A stretch of DNA of 64,000 bases from Durusdinium trenchii. Taxonomy: Eukaryota > Sar > Dinophyceae > Suessiales > Symbiodiniaceae. The stretch is taken from the NCBI GenBank assembly GCA_963970005.1, contig CAXAMN010021740.1, positions 383,661-447,660 of the forward strand, read 5' to 3'. The notes under the pieces are model-generated. The model did not search any database. It worked only from the letters and a program-made list of their open reading frames with translations, and had not been told where the DNA came from. The position numbers and the translations under genes were made by a program. Below, in pieces: positions 25,127 through 35,402 of this stretch. Position 1 is the stretch's first letter, and every line of letters starts with the position of its first letter.

Positions 25127-27544
25127 TTAAGCTCCACCCTTGCTTGTTGCCTCCTCTGTGCTCTGCGCGAGGGTGGAGCATTTCAAGCACGTGATCTTCG
25201 AGTCGTCCATGGCGAAGCTGAAGACGGAGCAGCCAAAGAACCAGCCACACCTTGTGTGCCACGAGAGCACTGGCGATGCAACCGGCTGTTTCTTGTTGGC
25301 ATGTATCACCCCCATCTTGGAGATCACTGCCGGTGGTAGTAGGCCGTGATGCCGTTTCGAGATCGTCTCCCACCTTTCCATCGACTCCTCCAACTTCTCC
25401 TGCGCGACCTTCAGGTGGGTGATCTCCTTTCTCAGTTGGTGCTCTGTCTCCCTGATCTTTGTCCATTCCTTGGACTCAGTCGTGGCCGTCTCTGTCTCCT
25501 TTGGCTTGGGTGATGCTTCTCCTCCTCCCTTCAGTTTCTTGTGTGGGTTGGTCATCACCGGCATCGTCTCCAACGCTTCCTCCGCATACTGCAGGATAAC
25601 GTTGGACTTCCATCGCCCCAGGTAACCCACCTGGGGCACTTGCCACCCTCTTCGGATGTACTGGAGTGCTCCGGAGCGCCTGCCAGAGTGGCCTGTCACT
25701 TGCTTTCCGAACAGGTTCCTCCAGGCTGTGATGATCTGCGACTTGGAGACTGGTTCCACGAGGTCCCCATGCACCAGCTTCTCCTCCTCGATTGGCACCG
25801 CGTCCAGAGCAGCACATGTAATCCTATATGGGCAGGGTTCCGACCAGTCACACTCCCCTCTGCAACAGCATTGCAGCGTCCTCTTCATCCCCAAGCACTC
25901 CTGGTCTTTCTTCGCCACCCTCAATGTCAAGGCCACAATCCTTTCCTTCGCGTCGATCTGGATGTCCCCCTTGTGAATTGCCGCCAATTCCACCTCCCTC
26001 AACATCCACATCGTAGCAAAAGCAAACAACAGCGCGGGGTTGTGCACTATGCCCTTCGCCTCCTCGTTGATCTCCTTCTTCATAGCCACCATCCACGTGA
26101 GTTCACCCACCTCAGCTGCTTTCTTCGTAGGGCCCTTTGCTCTTTTTAATGCCCTTGCCACTTGTCCGTAGGTCTTCTGTAGTTGATGGGACCACATCGT
26201 TCCGTTCTCGATCAGCAGCTGCTTATATTCTGACAAGTAGGTCACTCCGGCTTTGTAGTTCGACTCCTTCAGCACCGCGCCAATCTGTTCCAACGTTTCC
26301 GTGGACCAGCATGAGTCCTTCTCTCGCGCCCCCAAGTTCTGCAGGATGTTCTCGACTGTCTTCCTCACCGACATCTTCGCTCGTCTTGACGAATTTGCGT
26401 AGTAGCCCCTCTTCAGTTTCTCCACGGTGTGGGTCTTGCGATTCTTGTTTGCCCGAAAGAGCCGTGCTGTCTGTAGTGCCCGCCTCCATTTGGGTTCGGT
26501 GTCGTCTTCTCGAAGCTCTCTGGGGGCCTCGGGCAGATCACATCTCCTCTTCCTCATCCACGCTTTTCCTTCGTGCCGATGCGGTACTCCCCGATGTTGT
26601 TGTTGCCTCGACTCCATCGCTATCCTCACCTTTGATTCTTTCTTGATCTGTTCTCCTCCTTTGTTCCTCCTTTTCACAAAACTCAGCAGGCCTTCTGCTT
26701 GCTCGCCTTCATCACATCGAGGTACTGGAGGCAATGGAGGGAATACCACTTCATCCAGGGTCCTTCTGGTCTTCCTCATACGATGTCTCTGGCCCATGGT
26801 CTCTTCCTGCAAGTTTCCCTCTTCACCTGCTTCCATCATAGTTGCCATGAATCTTTCGAATTCAACCTCCGGGTCACTAGCCAGGACATGCCCTCCGTCT
26901 CCCTCACCGATTCCCTCAAAGGTGGTGAGTCGTTCCTCGATGAGGTCATCTCCCTCGACCCGGGCGATCTCAGGGAGGCAGGTGAATCCAGTAGTGTTGA
27001 AACCGCTGAAGTTGGCCTCGTAGTCCCATGGTTCCTTTGCATCTCTGGGGTCATGTAGTCCAGAAAATTGTCTCCACGCCACCGGTTGAGCTCGATGTTC
27101 GAATTCCCTCCCCGTCCGATGTCTGAGGCCCGTCTCCCTCGGTGGTGTGTCGTCCACTCTGCCCACGCCCCCGCCTGTGTCCATGTTCCAGGCTTCTCCT
27201 ATAGCGTCCCATTCCGGAAGGTCCTCCTGGTCCGACTCCTCCGCCTCTCCTGCCGTCTTTGGTGTCCACCGCGGACGAAGTCGGTGCCATACTCGGGCGA
27301 ATTGGTGTAGTGCCCATATGCCGAAGGCCAGGTTGGCTAGGGTGCCTGTTGCGACGAGGTAGAAAAGCAAGTAAACCTTCCATGGAAAGGACTCGGCGGT
27401 CGTCACCCCGGGAGCCGCCGGCAAAGTGTGCGGGACCGTCAGCTCCATCTTTGAGCCCGAAAACTCGGTTTTCCCCCCGTCATGACCGTCTCCCCCCGAA
27501 AAACGCAAACGACCTCGCCGAAACGTATCCGAAAAGTCGACCAA
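25127..27544 (-). CDS. Tyrosine recombinase with an N-terminal membrane-like segment
   Basis: An unbroken 805-codon frame. Residues 410-500 look like the DNA-binding core (SNYKAGVTYLSEYKQLLIEN). The catalytic domain shows an Arg in MWMLREVELAAIHKGDIQI (about residue 513), the H-x2-R box in TGHSGRRSGALQYIRRG (about 615), LGRWKSNVILQYAEE with a candidate Tyr (about 651). The C-terminus has paired Cys (HTRCGW and CLKC), a possible zinc site. Unusually, residues 54-85 are strongly hydrophobic (WKVYLLFYLVATGTLANLAF), like a membrane span. It would integrate circular element DNA without a target duplication. Confidence 0.8.
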   Translation of the reverse strand: MVDFSDTFRRGRLRFSGGDGHDGGKTEFSGSKMELTVPHTLPAAPGVTTAESFPWKVYLLFYLVATGTLANLAFGIWALHQFARVWHRLRPRWTPKTAGEAEESDQEDLPEWDAIGEAWNMDTGGGVGRVDDTPPRETGLRHRTGREFEHRAQPVAWRQFSGLHDPRDAKEPWDYEANFSGFNTTGFTCLPEIARVEGDDLIEERLTTFEGIGEGDGGHVLASDPEVEFERFMATMMEAGEEGNLQEETMGQRHRMRKTRRTLDEVVFPPLPPVPRCDEGEQAEGLLSFVKRRNKGGEQIKKESKVRIAMESRQQQHRGVPHRHEGKAWMRKRRCDLPEAPRELREDDTEPKWRRALQTARLFRANKNRKTHTVEKLKRGYYANSSRRAKMSVRKTVENILQNLGAREKDSCWSTETLEQIGAVLKESNYKAGVTYLSEYKQLLIENGTMWSHQLQKTYGQVARALKRAKGPTKKAAEVGELTWMVAMKKEINEEAKGIVHNPALLFAFATMWMLREVELAAIHKGDIQIDAKERIVALTLRVAKKDQECLGMKRTLQCCCRGECDWSEPCPYRITCAALDAVPIEEEKLVHGDLVEPVSKSQIITAWRNLFGKQVTGHSGRRSGALQYIRRGWQVPQVGYLGRWKSNVILQYAEEALETMPVMTNPHKKLKGGGEASPKPKETETATTESKEWTKIRETEHQLRKEITHLKVAQEKLEESMERWETISKRHHGLLPPAVISKMGVIHANKKQPVASPVLSWHTRCGWFFGCSVFSFAMDDSKITCLKCSTLAQSTEEATSKGGA

Positions 27545-27607
27545 CCCCGACCTGCCCGTGACTTAAGTCCTCACCTCCTCCTCACCTTTTCTGCGCCGGA
27601 TCCAAGT

Positions 27608-28063
27608 TCAGGATCGATGCGTCCAGGCTGCCAACAGGGCGTCGGACTCTTGCCACTCAGTGGTGTCCGGTCCCGGAGTCGGCAATCTGTACCAGCTGGT
27701 CGTCCGCTCCGCTGGCGTTTCGATCTGAATCCCTTCTAGGGCAGCTGGTAAGGTGACTTGGGCCCAAGTGTCAGGCCTGGAGAGGAAATCAGCCTCCTTG
27801 TTGGCTGCGCCTGGTAGATGGACTGGTCGTAGGTCGGCCAAACCTAAGGCTTCACATATCACGGCCAGTTCCGCCCCCAAGAAATTCAGGGCAGGTCCGC
27901 TGTTGGAGAATTTCTGCGTCAAAGCCAGTGCTGTCACGGAATCTGATTGGACCGTGACCTCGACGTTCACCGCCGCCAGTAGTCGCCCCCAGTGTTTGAG
28001 GGCCACTAGAATGGCCAGTGTCTCGGCCACCCCCTGGTGCCACCAGCTTGAGCCTGATCCCAA
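27608..28063 (-). CDS. RNase H domain, N-terminally truncated
   Basis: The frame reads GVAETLAILVALKHW (catalytic Glu helix), VQSDSVTALALTQKF (second Asp) and KEADFLSRPDTW (last Asp region). The expected first strand with its Asp between the RT thumb and this helix is absent: RT motif E runs directly into it. That implies an internal deletion of roughly 200-300 bp, so RNase H is probably dead in this copy. Confidence 0.75.
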   Translation of the reverse strand: MGSGSSWWHQGVAETLAILVALKHWGRLLAAVNVEVTVQSDSVTALALTQKFSNSGPALNFLGAELAVICEALGLADLRPVHLPGAANKEADFLSRPDTWAQVTLPAALEGIQIETPAERTTSWYRLPTPGPDTTEWQESDALLAAWTHRS

Positions 28064-29837
28064 CCCACGGCACGGCCGCCCCGCGTTCTCCCTTGCTCAG
28101 TGACAGTTTCAATCCCAGCGCTGCCATCGTGGTGAGGATGCACGACAGGATGCGGTTGCGTTCATTCAGCGTCCCGCATAGTGCCCACAGGCTGTCATCC
28201 AGGTACACCTGACGCACGCCCTTCTCCGCCGGTGTGATGGACTGCACTAGCCTCGCTACCATCGCCGCCACCCTGCTCCACGTCAGGGGCGCCGTCTTGT
28301 AGCCAAACAATAGCGCCACGAACAGTAGCCAGCGATCATCATCCAGTGCTGGTGCCAAGCAATGCCCCTTCTCGGACTCCTTGATGGCTAGGTGCATGTA
28401 CGCATCTGAGATGTCCACCATCACCAATTCCATGGTTCGTCGGTGCGCTTCCTTCTCCTCCGCGTGCAGCAAGTGCAACTTCTTCAGCATCAGCACCGCG
28501 TCCATGGGCCTGGGCAGTACCAGCCGTTCCGGTAGGAGTGCCTTGCTGTTGCCTCCGGACCTGCGCAGGTCAATGATGATCCGCCTTTTCTTGGACCCGT
28601 CCTCCTTCGTCTTCACGATCAGCCCCAGCTTCGAAATGGTGACCCCTTCGAAGCCCGCTGCTTCCACCTCCTCCTTCCGGACCGCGATGGCATAGCCCAG
28701 CCCTTTCAGGCGCTCTATCTCTGCTTCCGCATCCTCCCTTTGCTCCACCACCGAGACGTAGTTTCCGATGTCCTCCCGCAGGCTCTGGGCTGTATCCACG
28801 TCCCCCAACTCCCTCTGGTGGTGTTTGTCGTCCGCTGGTGGGAAGATGTTGCATCTGCGGATGTTTGAATTGATTCCCAGGGGCGCCCCATCTTTGATCC
28901 ATTTGGCCACCTCCGTCTCCGGGTCATGGGCTCGGCGTCCCCAAGCTTCGAACAAGTTCCCATCCAGTGGTGATTGATACGACCATTTTCCTTTCAGCTT
29001 CACTGTCGATGCCCCCTTCGCGCCCGTCAACTTGCGCAGCTCCCCTTTCCATCGGTCGACCCACTTCTTCTCCATGACGCAATCCGGCGAGCCGTAGGTC
29101 TCTCCCACTTTGGTGATCTGCGGACACTGACCACAAAGTCGTTCCCACGCTCCCAATATCCTGCGCCCCAGGTTCTGGAGTGTTGGAAGCCCCTCCACCA
29201 CCTCCGCCGGGTTCTTCATGCCTCCGACGAAGTCCTGCTGGTCGAGCTTCTGTTCTTTCTTCTGGCTTTCCCTCAGCATCCCGTATTTCCCGCTTCCGGG
29301 CTTCCAGCGTAGGTCGGTTGCTTCCTTCTCGTCCTCCTTCTTCACGCTCTCTCCCCTCTTCGAATCACTTGCCCTCCGCCTTGATGTGGTGGGTCCTTCA
29401 TCCCCTCGTCGTTTCGTGGACCTTGACCTTGACCTTCTTCTTCCTTCTCCTTGCGTTCGCTGGTCATCTTGCTTTCGAGACGAGCCCTTGTCCCTTCCTT
29501 CGTCCACCTTCCTGCGCTTTCCTTCGTGTCGTCCTTGATCATCGTCTCTCTCCTTCCTCCTCCTTTCCGGTTCCGACGATGGTGACACCTTCACCCCTTC
29601 CCTCCTCCTCAGTTCTCTCATCTTCGTGGCCTCGGCATCGCCCGTTGACAAGCCGTCATGGAATTGGTCCAACTCCTTCATGCGGCCTTCGAGGTACTCC
29701 GCCGTTGCCATCTTCTCGAAGTGGTCCATCAGCAGCTTGGCATATACTCGTTGCACAGCTCCCAGGGATACTCCCCCGACTCTTGAGAGGCTCTCTTCCC
29801 GATGATTGCTCTGTGTTTTGCACTCCCGCATTTGCAC
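28061..29837 (-). CDS. Reverse transcriptase of the DIRS-like element
   Basis: The frame starts in the overlap with the methyltransferase-like domain and first encodes a basic, low-complexity linker (residues 90-190). RT palm motifs follow: ELVMVDISDAYMHLAIKESE carries the first catalytic Asp, then LLFGYKTAPLTWSR, and the active site VYLDDSLWAL near residue 544. KLSLSKGERGAAVPWVGI is the thumb-proximal motif E region. Then the frame gives way to RNase H in another frame at about 28060. Catalytic Asp residues are all present, but the connection region is missing. Confidence 0.85.
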
Positions 29838-30640
29838 TCCCTGTTGAGCTGCTCGATGCCGAACAATGTCCCTGCGAATTGCTGCAACTTCCAGTGTCGA
29901 TCACCTCGTGCCCGATCAGCTTGATAGCCGCAAGTGTTGAACTGGGTGACCTTCACTCCGGGGCATCGAAGGTACGCCACCACTTCACTCATGCCCCAAG
30001 CGGATACGTGATCACTCCTCTCAGAAGGTGGAGGGTTCTCCAAAGTCGTGGGTTTGATGACGATGGATGAGGTCGCCGATCTCGCTACCTCCTCGGCCAT
30101 CTGCGCCGATCTGGCCATCATCACCGTCCCCTTGTCGCACTCCTTCTGCTGCTTCTCGGAGTTCGATCTGCACCCGTACGGTTCAGCTCGGGTTCGAACT
30201 GGGGGAGGTAGTCCTTCGGCTTCCCTGAAGCGGAGGCGTGAAAAGGTCGAGCAAGGGAACCCACTATGGTAGCCGTCGATCAACCCTTCCTTCGCCCAAC
30301 CAAGGTGCGTGTTGAAAGGTTCGTCCGCGCAAAGGTCCTGGCCCCAATCCTTCTCCGCCGAGATCACCTCCACCGTCATGCCGCGCTTCTTCGCCATTCT
30401 ATGTATTTCGGCTCCCAGCGGATCTCGAGGCCCAGAGAAGTGGTGAACGAACCTGAATTTGCGGGCCTTGATGTACGCCTTGATGGACTCCTCCAACTTC
30501 TTCTTGCCAGCACCTTCGTCTTCTGCTCCATCCTCACCCCCTTCTTTCTTCTTTGAGCCCTCCGGTGCATCATCACCATCACGTGCTCCTTCGTCTCCTC
30601 GATCTTCAGCTGCTTTCCCTACTTCTTCGACCCGCACCGA
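29729..30640 (-). CDS. Methyltransferase-like domain of the DIRS-like element
   Basis: This frame overlaps gag (open from 31804), but only the part after about 30640 looks real. After an acidic linker it reads FVHHFSGPRDPLGAEI, then SGFPCSTFSRLRFREA, then TTLENPPPSERSD. The order of an FSG-type loop, a Pro-Cys motif and an ENP-type motif recalls motifs I, IV and VI of DNA methyltransferases; DIRS elements are known to carry a methyltransferase domain. Whether it is catalytic is unknown. The end has several Cys and His residues (CGYQ, CKCGSAKH). It overlaps the RT frame by about 109 bp. Confidence 0.55.
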   Translation of the reverse strand, partial: SVRVEEVGKAAEDRGDEGARDGDDAPEGSKKKEGGEDGAEDEGAGKKKLEESIKAYIKARKFRFVHHFSGPRDPLGAEIHRMAKKRGMTVEVISAEKDWGQDLCADEPFNTHLGWAKEGLIDGYHSGFPCSTFSRLRFREAEGLPPPVRTRAEPYGCRSNSEKQQKECDKGTVMMARSAQMAEEVARSATSSIVIKPTTLENPPPSERSDHVSAWGMSEVVAYLRCPGVKVTQFNTCGYQADRARGDRHWKLQQFAGTLFGIEQLNRECKCGSAKHRAIIGKRASQESGEYPWELCNEYMPSC

Positions 30641-32112
30641 TGAGCTGGGTGACCTGGTGAACCGCAGGAAGAGCACCGATGAGCCCGCTTCGTCGTGTTC
30701 TGACATTCCGCTCCCGCCGGCAATGACCCACAAGGTGCATTCCCATTGTTCCAGCTGAAGCAAATCTCGGACTGCTTTCCTCCTTTCCCTTTCTTCCCGC
30801 CTCCTTTTCCTCCTTGACGAGGTCCTCCACTTCCATCGTTTCGGGATTCTCTGAGTCGTTGAAGCTCTTCCCGTTCGGCTTGCCATTTTCTCTTCTTCGC
30901 TTCTTTGCGATCTCGATTCGCGTTCCTTCGACTTGAAGACGCCGCCGACGGTGAAGTGGCTCCGAAGGCCCCCGACTCCATGCTGGGTTGAAGAGCTTCT
31001 GCACCTCCGCGTAGGGCTCCTTGTGCAATGGTCTCCTGAGGAGTTAGTGCTCTTCCTTTCGATCCGGCAGCCATCCACGTCAGGGCAGGTCCATGAATCT
31101 GGTCCTGCCAAAACTTCAGCTCGCTTGGGATCATGCGAAACGGTGTTTCCCACGGTTTCTTCTCGTCGTAGCCCAATGGAACCTTCTTGCCCTCCATCTT
31201 GTCCATGGCAATCCTCAACTTGAGCCTTGATAGCAATTCGCTCCTCGCCATCTCGTCCGCCGCGTAGACCAGGTGCCACGCGTCCGGGTACAGCCTCGTC
31301 AACTTCTCCACGTACAACTCGTAGGCGTGTAATGGTGGTAGTGAGCAAGCCTCCAACATCAACATTGCCGTGGTGAAGACCCGGTAGCAAGCCCTCCACT
31401 GTGTGAAGTTCGCCGGACCAGGTAGTTCCTTCGACACGTAGCCCTCGGCCGTCGGGATCCAGGTCCTGTACTTCGAAGCCCGTAGTGCCTTCCTTCCGAA
31501 GGGAACAAAGACCCCAAAGTCGCAGTAGGGCGGCTTGCCCAGTTGAACTTTCTTTCGTAGTGCTGATAATTGTTCTATCGTGGGTTCCTCTTCCTCTTCC
31601 AGCAGCGATCCAGTCACCGCAATGAACTTCTGGAGCAACCCCATCTTGTCCTCTTCGTTCAGCACCTCGAACTCTCCATCGTCTCCTTGATCTAGTACCT
31701 GGGTGAATTTCAAAGTCCGTTCCTTCGCCTCCTTGAGCTCGTCGGTGGATGAAGTCCTTTCCGCAGGTGTCGTCGTCCTCATTGTCCTCGAAGCCGGTGT
31801 CCAAGGGTCTTCATCCACCCAGTCGTCCCACCGGCCACCACCTCGCACAAACATCAGCCTTCTCGCCAGCTTCCACACCAACCCCACTTGGGCCGCTTGA
31901 ACTGCCGTCAAGGCCACGTCGTCCGCCAAGGTCGCCTGGTTCAAGGAGGCGGCTACCACCGAACCAGGCAAGGCGGCCAGCAAGCGAATGTCGTCGCCCG
32001 GGGCTCCCGCTTCCCGCACAAAGGCCGACCACAGGTCCTCCGGCACCGCAAAGTACGAGAGCAGCTCCGGGATGTTGCCCATTTGCAAGGCCGCCTCCGC
32101 ACTCGGGAACAT
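30619..32112 (-). CDS. Gag-like protein with CCHC zinc knuckle
   Basis: Starting at the ATG at 32112 the frame encodes about 497 residues. The middle is helical and conserved-looking (GLVWKLARRLMFVRGGGRWD; LYPDAWHLVYAADEMARSEL). The end is a basic, Gly/Lys-rich stretch followed by CFSWNNGNAPC and CSSCGSPGHPAHRC, the latter a clean C-x2-C-x4-H-x4-C knuckle. It would package the element RNA. The frame is open to 32430, but the part before 32112 looks non-coding. The methyltransferase-like frame overlaps its end, as expected for a Gag-Pol frameshift. Confidence 0.75.
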   Translation of the reverse strand: MFPSAEAALQMGNIPELLSYFAVPEDLWSAFVREAGAPGDDIRLLAALPGSVVAASLNQATLADDVALTAVQAAQVGLVWKLARRLMFVRGGGRWDDWVDEDPWTPASRTMRTTTPAERTSSTDELKEAKERTLKFTQVLDQGDDGEFEVLNEEDKMGLLQKFIAVTGSLLEEEEEPTIEQLSALRKKVQLGKPPYCDFGVFVPFGRKALRASKYRTWIPTAEGYVSKELPGPANFTQWRACYRVFTTAMLMLEACSLPPLHAYELYVEKLTRLYPDAWHLVYAADEMARSELLSRLKLRIAMDKMEGKKVPLGYDEKKPWETPFRMIPSELKFWQDQIHGPALTWMAAGSKGRALTPQETIAQGALRGGAEALQPSMESGAFGATSPSAASSSRRNANRDRKEAKKRKWQAEREELQRLRESRNDGSGGPRQGGKGGGKKGKGGKQSEICFSWNNGNAPCGSLPAGAECQNTTKRAHRCSSCGSPGHPAHRCGSKK

Positions 32113-32185
32113 GGCAAGCGACCAAGGCCACAAGGATGCGGCCCGCGAAAGGCATCCCTCCAAACTCAAAAATTTGGAAGGGTGG

Positions 32186-32200
32186 CTTGAGCCAAAATGG
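32186..32200 (-). promoter_or_regulatory. Spliced-leader relic at the retroelement 5' end
   Basis: The minus strand reads CCATTTTGGCTCAAG, identical to the last 15 bases of the dinoflagellate spliced leader, 74 bp upstream of the gag ATG. Dinoflagellate mRNAs receive this leader by trans-splicing, so a genomic copy at the head of a retroelement suggests the element came from a trans-spliced transcript. Confidence 0.65.
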
Positions 32201-32673
32201 TTTGGCCAAACCACCTTCCCCCACCCTAGTGCATCGACATTTTGTCCAGCAGAAAATGTTCCATTTTCTTTCAACCAACACGGGTTCAAGCATGATTGGA
32301 CTAGGCTTTCTTGTGATGTTGTCGCAGGGGTTTGTGGTGTTTTGGGTTGTGGAACAGAAACAAACAACAAAAACATGTACATTGCAAATAAACGTATTGT
32401 ATAAGCTGAGGCAACAAAGCAAGAAAGCAATGGTCAAGTCCCAGAATTTTTGGATGCGAGCCTTCAACCGGGTCATTTTCGGGTTTGTGCAACATGCGAG
32501 GTTTGACAGATTGTGAGGAATGCCATGCAAACAGCCAGCCTTTAGAAGCCGCTACCAAGAAATACAGCAGTGTTAATAAGACCTCGGGCCTTGGGGCCTT
32601 TGGGGTCCAGCTCCGTCTGCTATTTGACGGTTTGACAGATTGCCACGTCCAGCCCCGGGATTCACAAAGTAGA

Positions 32674-32815
32674 TTTGTTCCTAGTAGCGATGCCCTTTGC
32701 TCCTAGTAGCGTCCGATCGCTCCTAGTAGTAAGGCCAGGAGCCCCTAGTAGCGCTCTTGGTCCTAGTAGCGATGCCCTTGTTACTACTAGCGACCTACTA
32801 GGTAGTAGCTTCTTG
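32674..32815. repeat. CCTAGTAGCG-type degenerate tandem array
   Basis: About six to eight spaced copies of a CTAGTAGCG-like core, in both TCCTAGTAGCG and ACTACTAGCG versions. Similar AGCTAGTAG words recur near 20885 and 37590. Confidence 0.65.
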
Positions 32816-35400
32816 TTACACAATTAACAAATGCCTTGAGTCTCCGTCTTCAGATTTTAGGCTGAGGCTCAAATCCCAGGTTGTGCCAACGGTCCGTTCT
32901 TCAACTGATTCACGTGGCTCAACTCCCAACGCCTGTTCTTTGGACCGGTTTAGATGGATCGACTTCACGCAAACGACAGATGTTGAAAAATCCCATCAGT
33001 GCTAAGGGCCACTGGAGGTCGATGTTTCATACCAGCCACATGTGACGGACATTCTTCAACTGTCATTCAATTCTCCCCTTGTGGTGCTAGGCGACATAGT
33101 GAGGGAAAGTAGTGGCCAATCTTGTAGCTCTGCCACAACTGCATACAAGTTGGCCAAGCTGAACGAGGACCACATGATTCACATGATTGGAAAAAGACAC
33201 CAAAGCCTGGAGCAAGCATCTCTGAGGACCAGGCTTCCTGATAAGCTCATCCTGAAAAGCTTGTCTGTTCCTGCATGGTGTGCACAGGAAATACCGCAAC
33301 ACGTATGCAGGCTGCGGGCTTCCCAATTTTCATCGAATCAATCGATGCTGGCCACTGCTCGCCTGTGAAATGTTGGATCAGCGCTGGCGACGAACATCCG
33401 GACACAGTTCGCCTCAGTCAATCTTGCGCAGGCAAACATATTCAAGACACTCCCTCCCTCCCTCACGCCCTCCCTCGCTTACTCCCTCCCTCCCTCACTC
33501 ACTGACTCACTCACTTATTCAATATGTGTCTCACTTTTTACAAGCAGCCTGCATGAAGTACTTGGGGTGCGCTAGCACACGAGCCTGAAAACGGCTGCAT
33601 GATCAGCATTGATCAATCAAGCAGACGCAGCACCTACTCCATGTGTTTCGCTCCAGGCCTGACCGACCTGGGTCGACTTGTTGCTATCCAACCATTGGGA
33701 GATGGGCATCCTCCTGAGAGATCAGCATCCCCCCCAATGCTGAGAGGCCAGACATTCACGAACTGAGACCCTCACTCTTCATCCACAGGCCCATAGGGCT
33801 TTGCAGCCTAATCACGACAAAACACGAGGATCGAGGCAACGCCAAACACGACTCGTCAAGCCCAGAAGCATAAACCAACTTGTCCACGAGCTTACCTCAG
33901 ATGAAGCGTCTACTTTCAGCCAAGGGCCAAGCACATTGCGGCAAAATGTCCGGAACAATTCTTTAGATTCTTTAGATAGATACCGTCCTACTTGCAATGT
34001 ACACTCTTCGCGTTGTTGACATACTTGTTCCCACACCGGCCCAAAGCCAACGCAAAATCGGGCGTGTAGAAAACCGCTCACGGATGAACGAATGGTCAAA
34101 CGCAACAAACTGAGTAAACCAGAGCTTTTCCTTGTTCAAGCCAGGACACGTTTGATGAAAAGCTGCATCAAGTGACCAGCCTTGCCACTTTGGCACGCCT
34201 GTCACTTTCTTTTCGTCTTGGGTCTGCGCACGACAGCGAAACTGACCCTGAAACTCCTGAAACCATTGACGCTGCTGCCGAAGAGGCTCTTAGTGTGGGC
34301 TTCCTAGGTGACTTCTACCTACAACCTGGTGTCCTGCGGCCTGTGGTCAGAAACCTTTTACTATTGGTATTTCCACAACAATCTCCAGCCATACTTGCTC
34401 TGCCTACTACGGTGGTTGAAGTCTCACCACTCGTCAACGCCGGCCTTGCCACCGAACTGCGACACGTCCAGGCCATGCTTCTCAGACCTCAAAGCGTTCA
34501 GCATGCTTGGCGGAGTGGCCGCAAGACCCACTTCCAGACCGCCCAACAGGACCCATGTCCAGTACGCAACAACTTGCTCCATCATGAGGAATGCACATCG
34601 CAATGATCTCATCTGCCAATTTCCGCACCTTCCACGTGATGCTACTCAACTCGCCGCAACAGGAACTGCAAAGACCATGAACGACACAAAATCTCTTCCC
34701 CCAAGTTATGTGTTGCCAAAGAGGACACTCCCACCTTGGCCCTCGGGACATAGCAACTCTCTAATAGATTCTCCAAGACCTCAGCCCAATTCACCGCTCC
34801 ACCTTTAATCCGGGAAAAAGCAAGTCTCTTCAGCTAAAGCACACTGCGAAAGGACAAGTCTTTGCAGCTATAACCTCAGAAGCTGAACATGAGACAGGCT
34901 GGGGAAGTCTGCAAGCGGACAATTTCACCCCACCTGCAATAAAGACCATTGCCACCTCAAATTCAAGAGCTAGAAACAACTGAAATACTTCGGAGATCCT
35001 TCAGCTGTCCAGTCTCACAATGTCACACGGACGTTTTTTCCATGGCGGGAAGTGAGGGCCTGGCACAGGCCTCGGGTCCAGTTGATGCCAAGGAACACAT
35101 CACAGACCTTGGTCCCATGGATTCTTGCCCGGAACACATTGGAACTGAATGGTTGGGTCAAAACACGTACATCCTCATCACACAAACCCATGTCAATGTG
35201 TTTGATTTTCAAAAGAACATACTGTTTTCTCAAATGAACGTTTCTGCAGGCCTAAAGCAATCTCCTTACATTGTTTCATCCGTGAAAGCGCGCGGGTGGG
35301 TGACTCACGAATTGAGGCATCCAACTCACCACAGGGTGACAACAGGCGCTGCAACAGGTGCAATTGGTGTGACGGAGCGTACAAGGTCCTTTCGAGGATT
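32816..35400. other. No firm gene; a CTCCCT simple repeat
   Basis: A pyrimidine-rich simple repeat (CCCTCCCTCA type) lies at 33449-33520. Minus-strand frames at 33326-33087 and 34612-34424 are mildly protein-like, but no junction or domain supports them. Confidence 0.4.
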
Positions 35401-35402
35401 TG

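Larger units (their letters stand above)
25127..32200 (-). mobile_element. DIRS-like tyrosine-recombinase retrotransposon
   Basis: In minus-strand order the element encodes Gag with zinc knuckles, a methyltransferase-like domain, reverse transcriptase, RNase H and a tyrosine recombinase. RT plus a tyrosine recombinase instead of a DDE integrase defines the DIRS order. A spliced-leader relic lies about 75 bp upstream of the gag ATG and gives a natural 5' boundary near 32200. I found no convincing terminal inverted repeats, so the exact ends are uncertain. Each module is in a different frame from the next. The first RNase H strand with its catalytic Asp is missing, so this copy is probably inactive. 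Confidence 0.8.

Noticed and set aside
26137..27023. Plus-strand Ser/Leu-rich frames opposite the recombinase
   Set aside because: They are shadows of the 805-codon minus-strand recombinase gene.
30640..31804. First part of the 691-codon frame overlapping gag
   Set aside because: It is out of frame with the clear Gag protein and has unnatural composition; only the part after about 30640 is credible.
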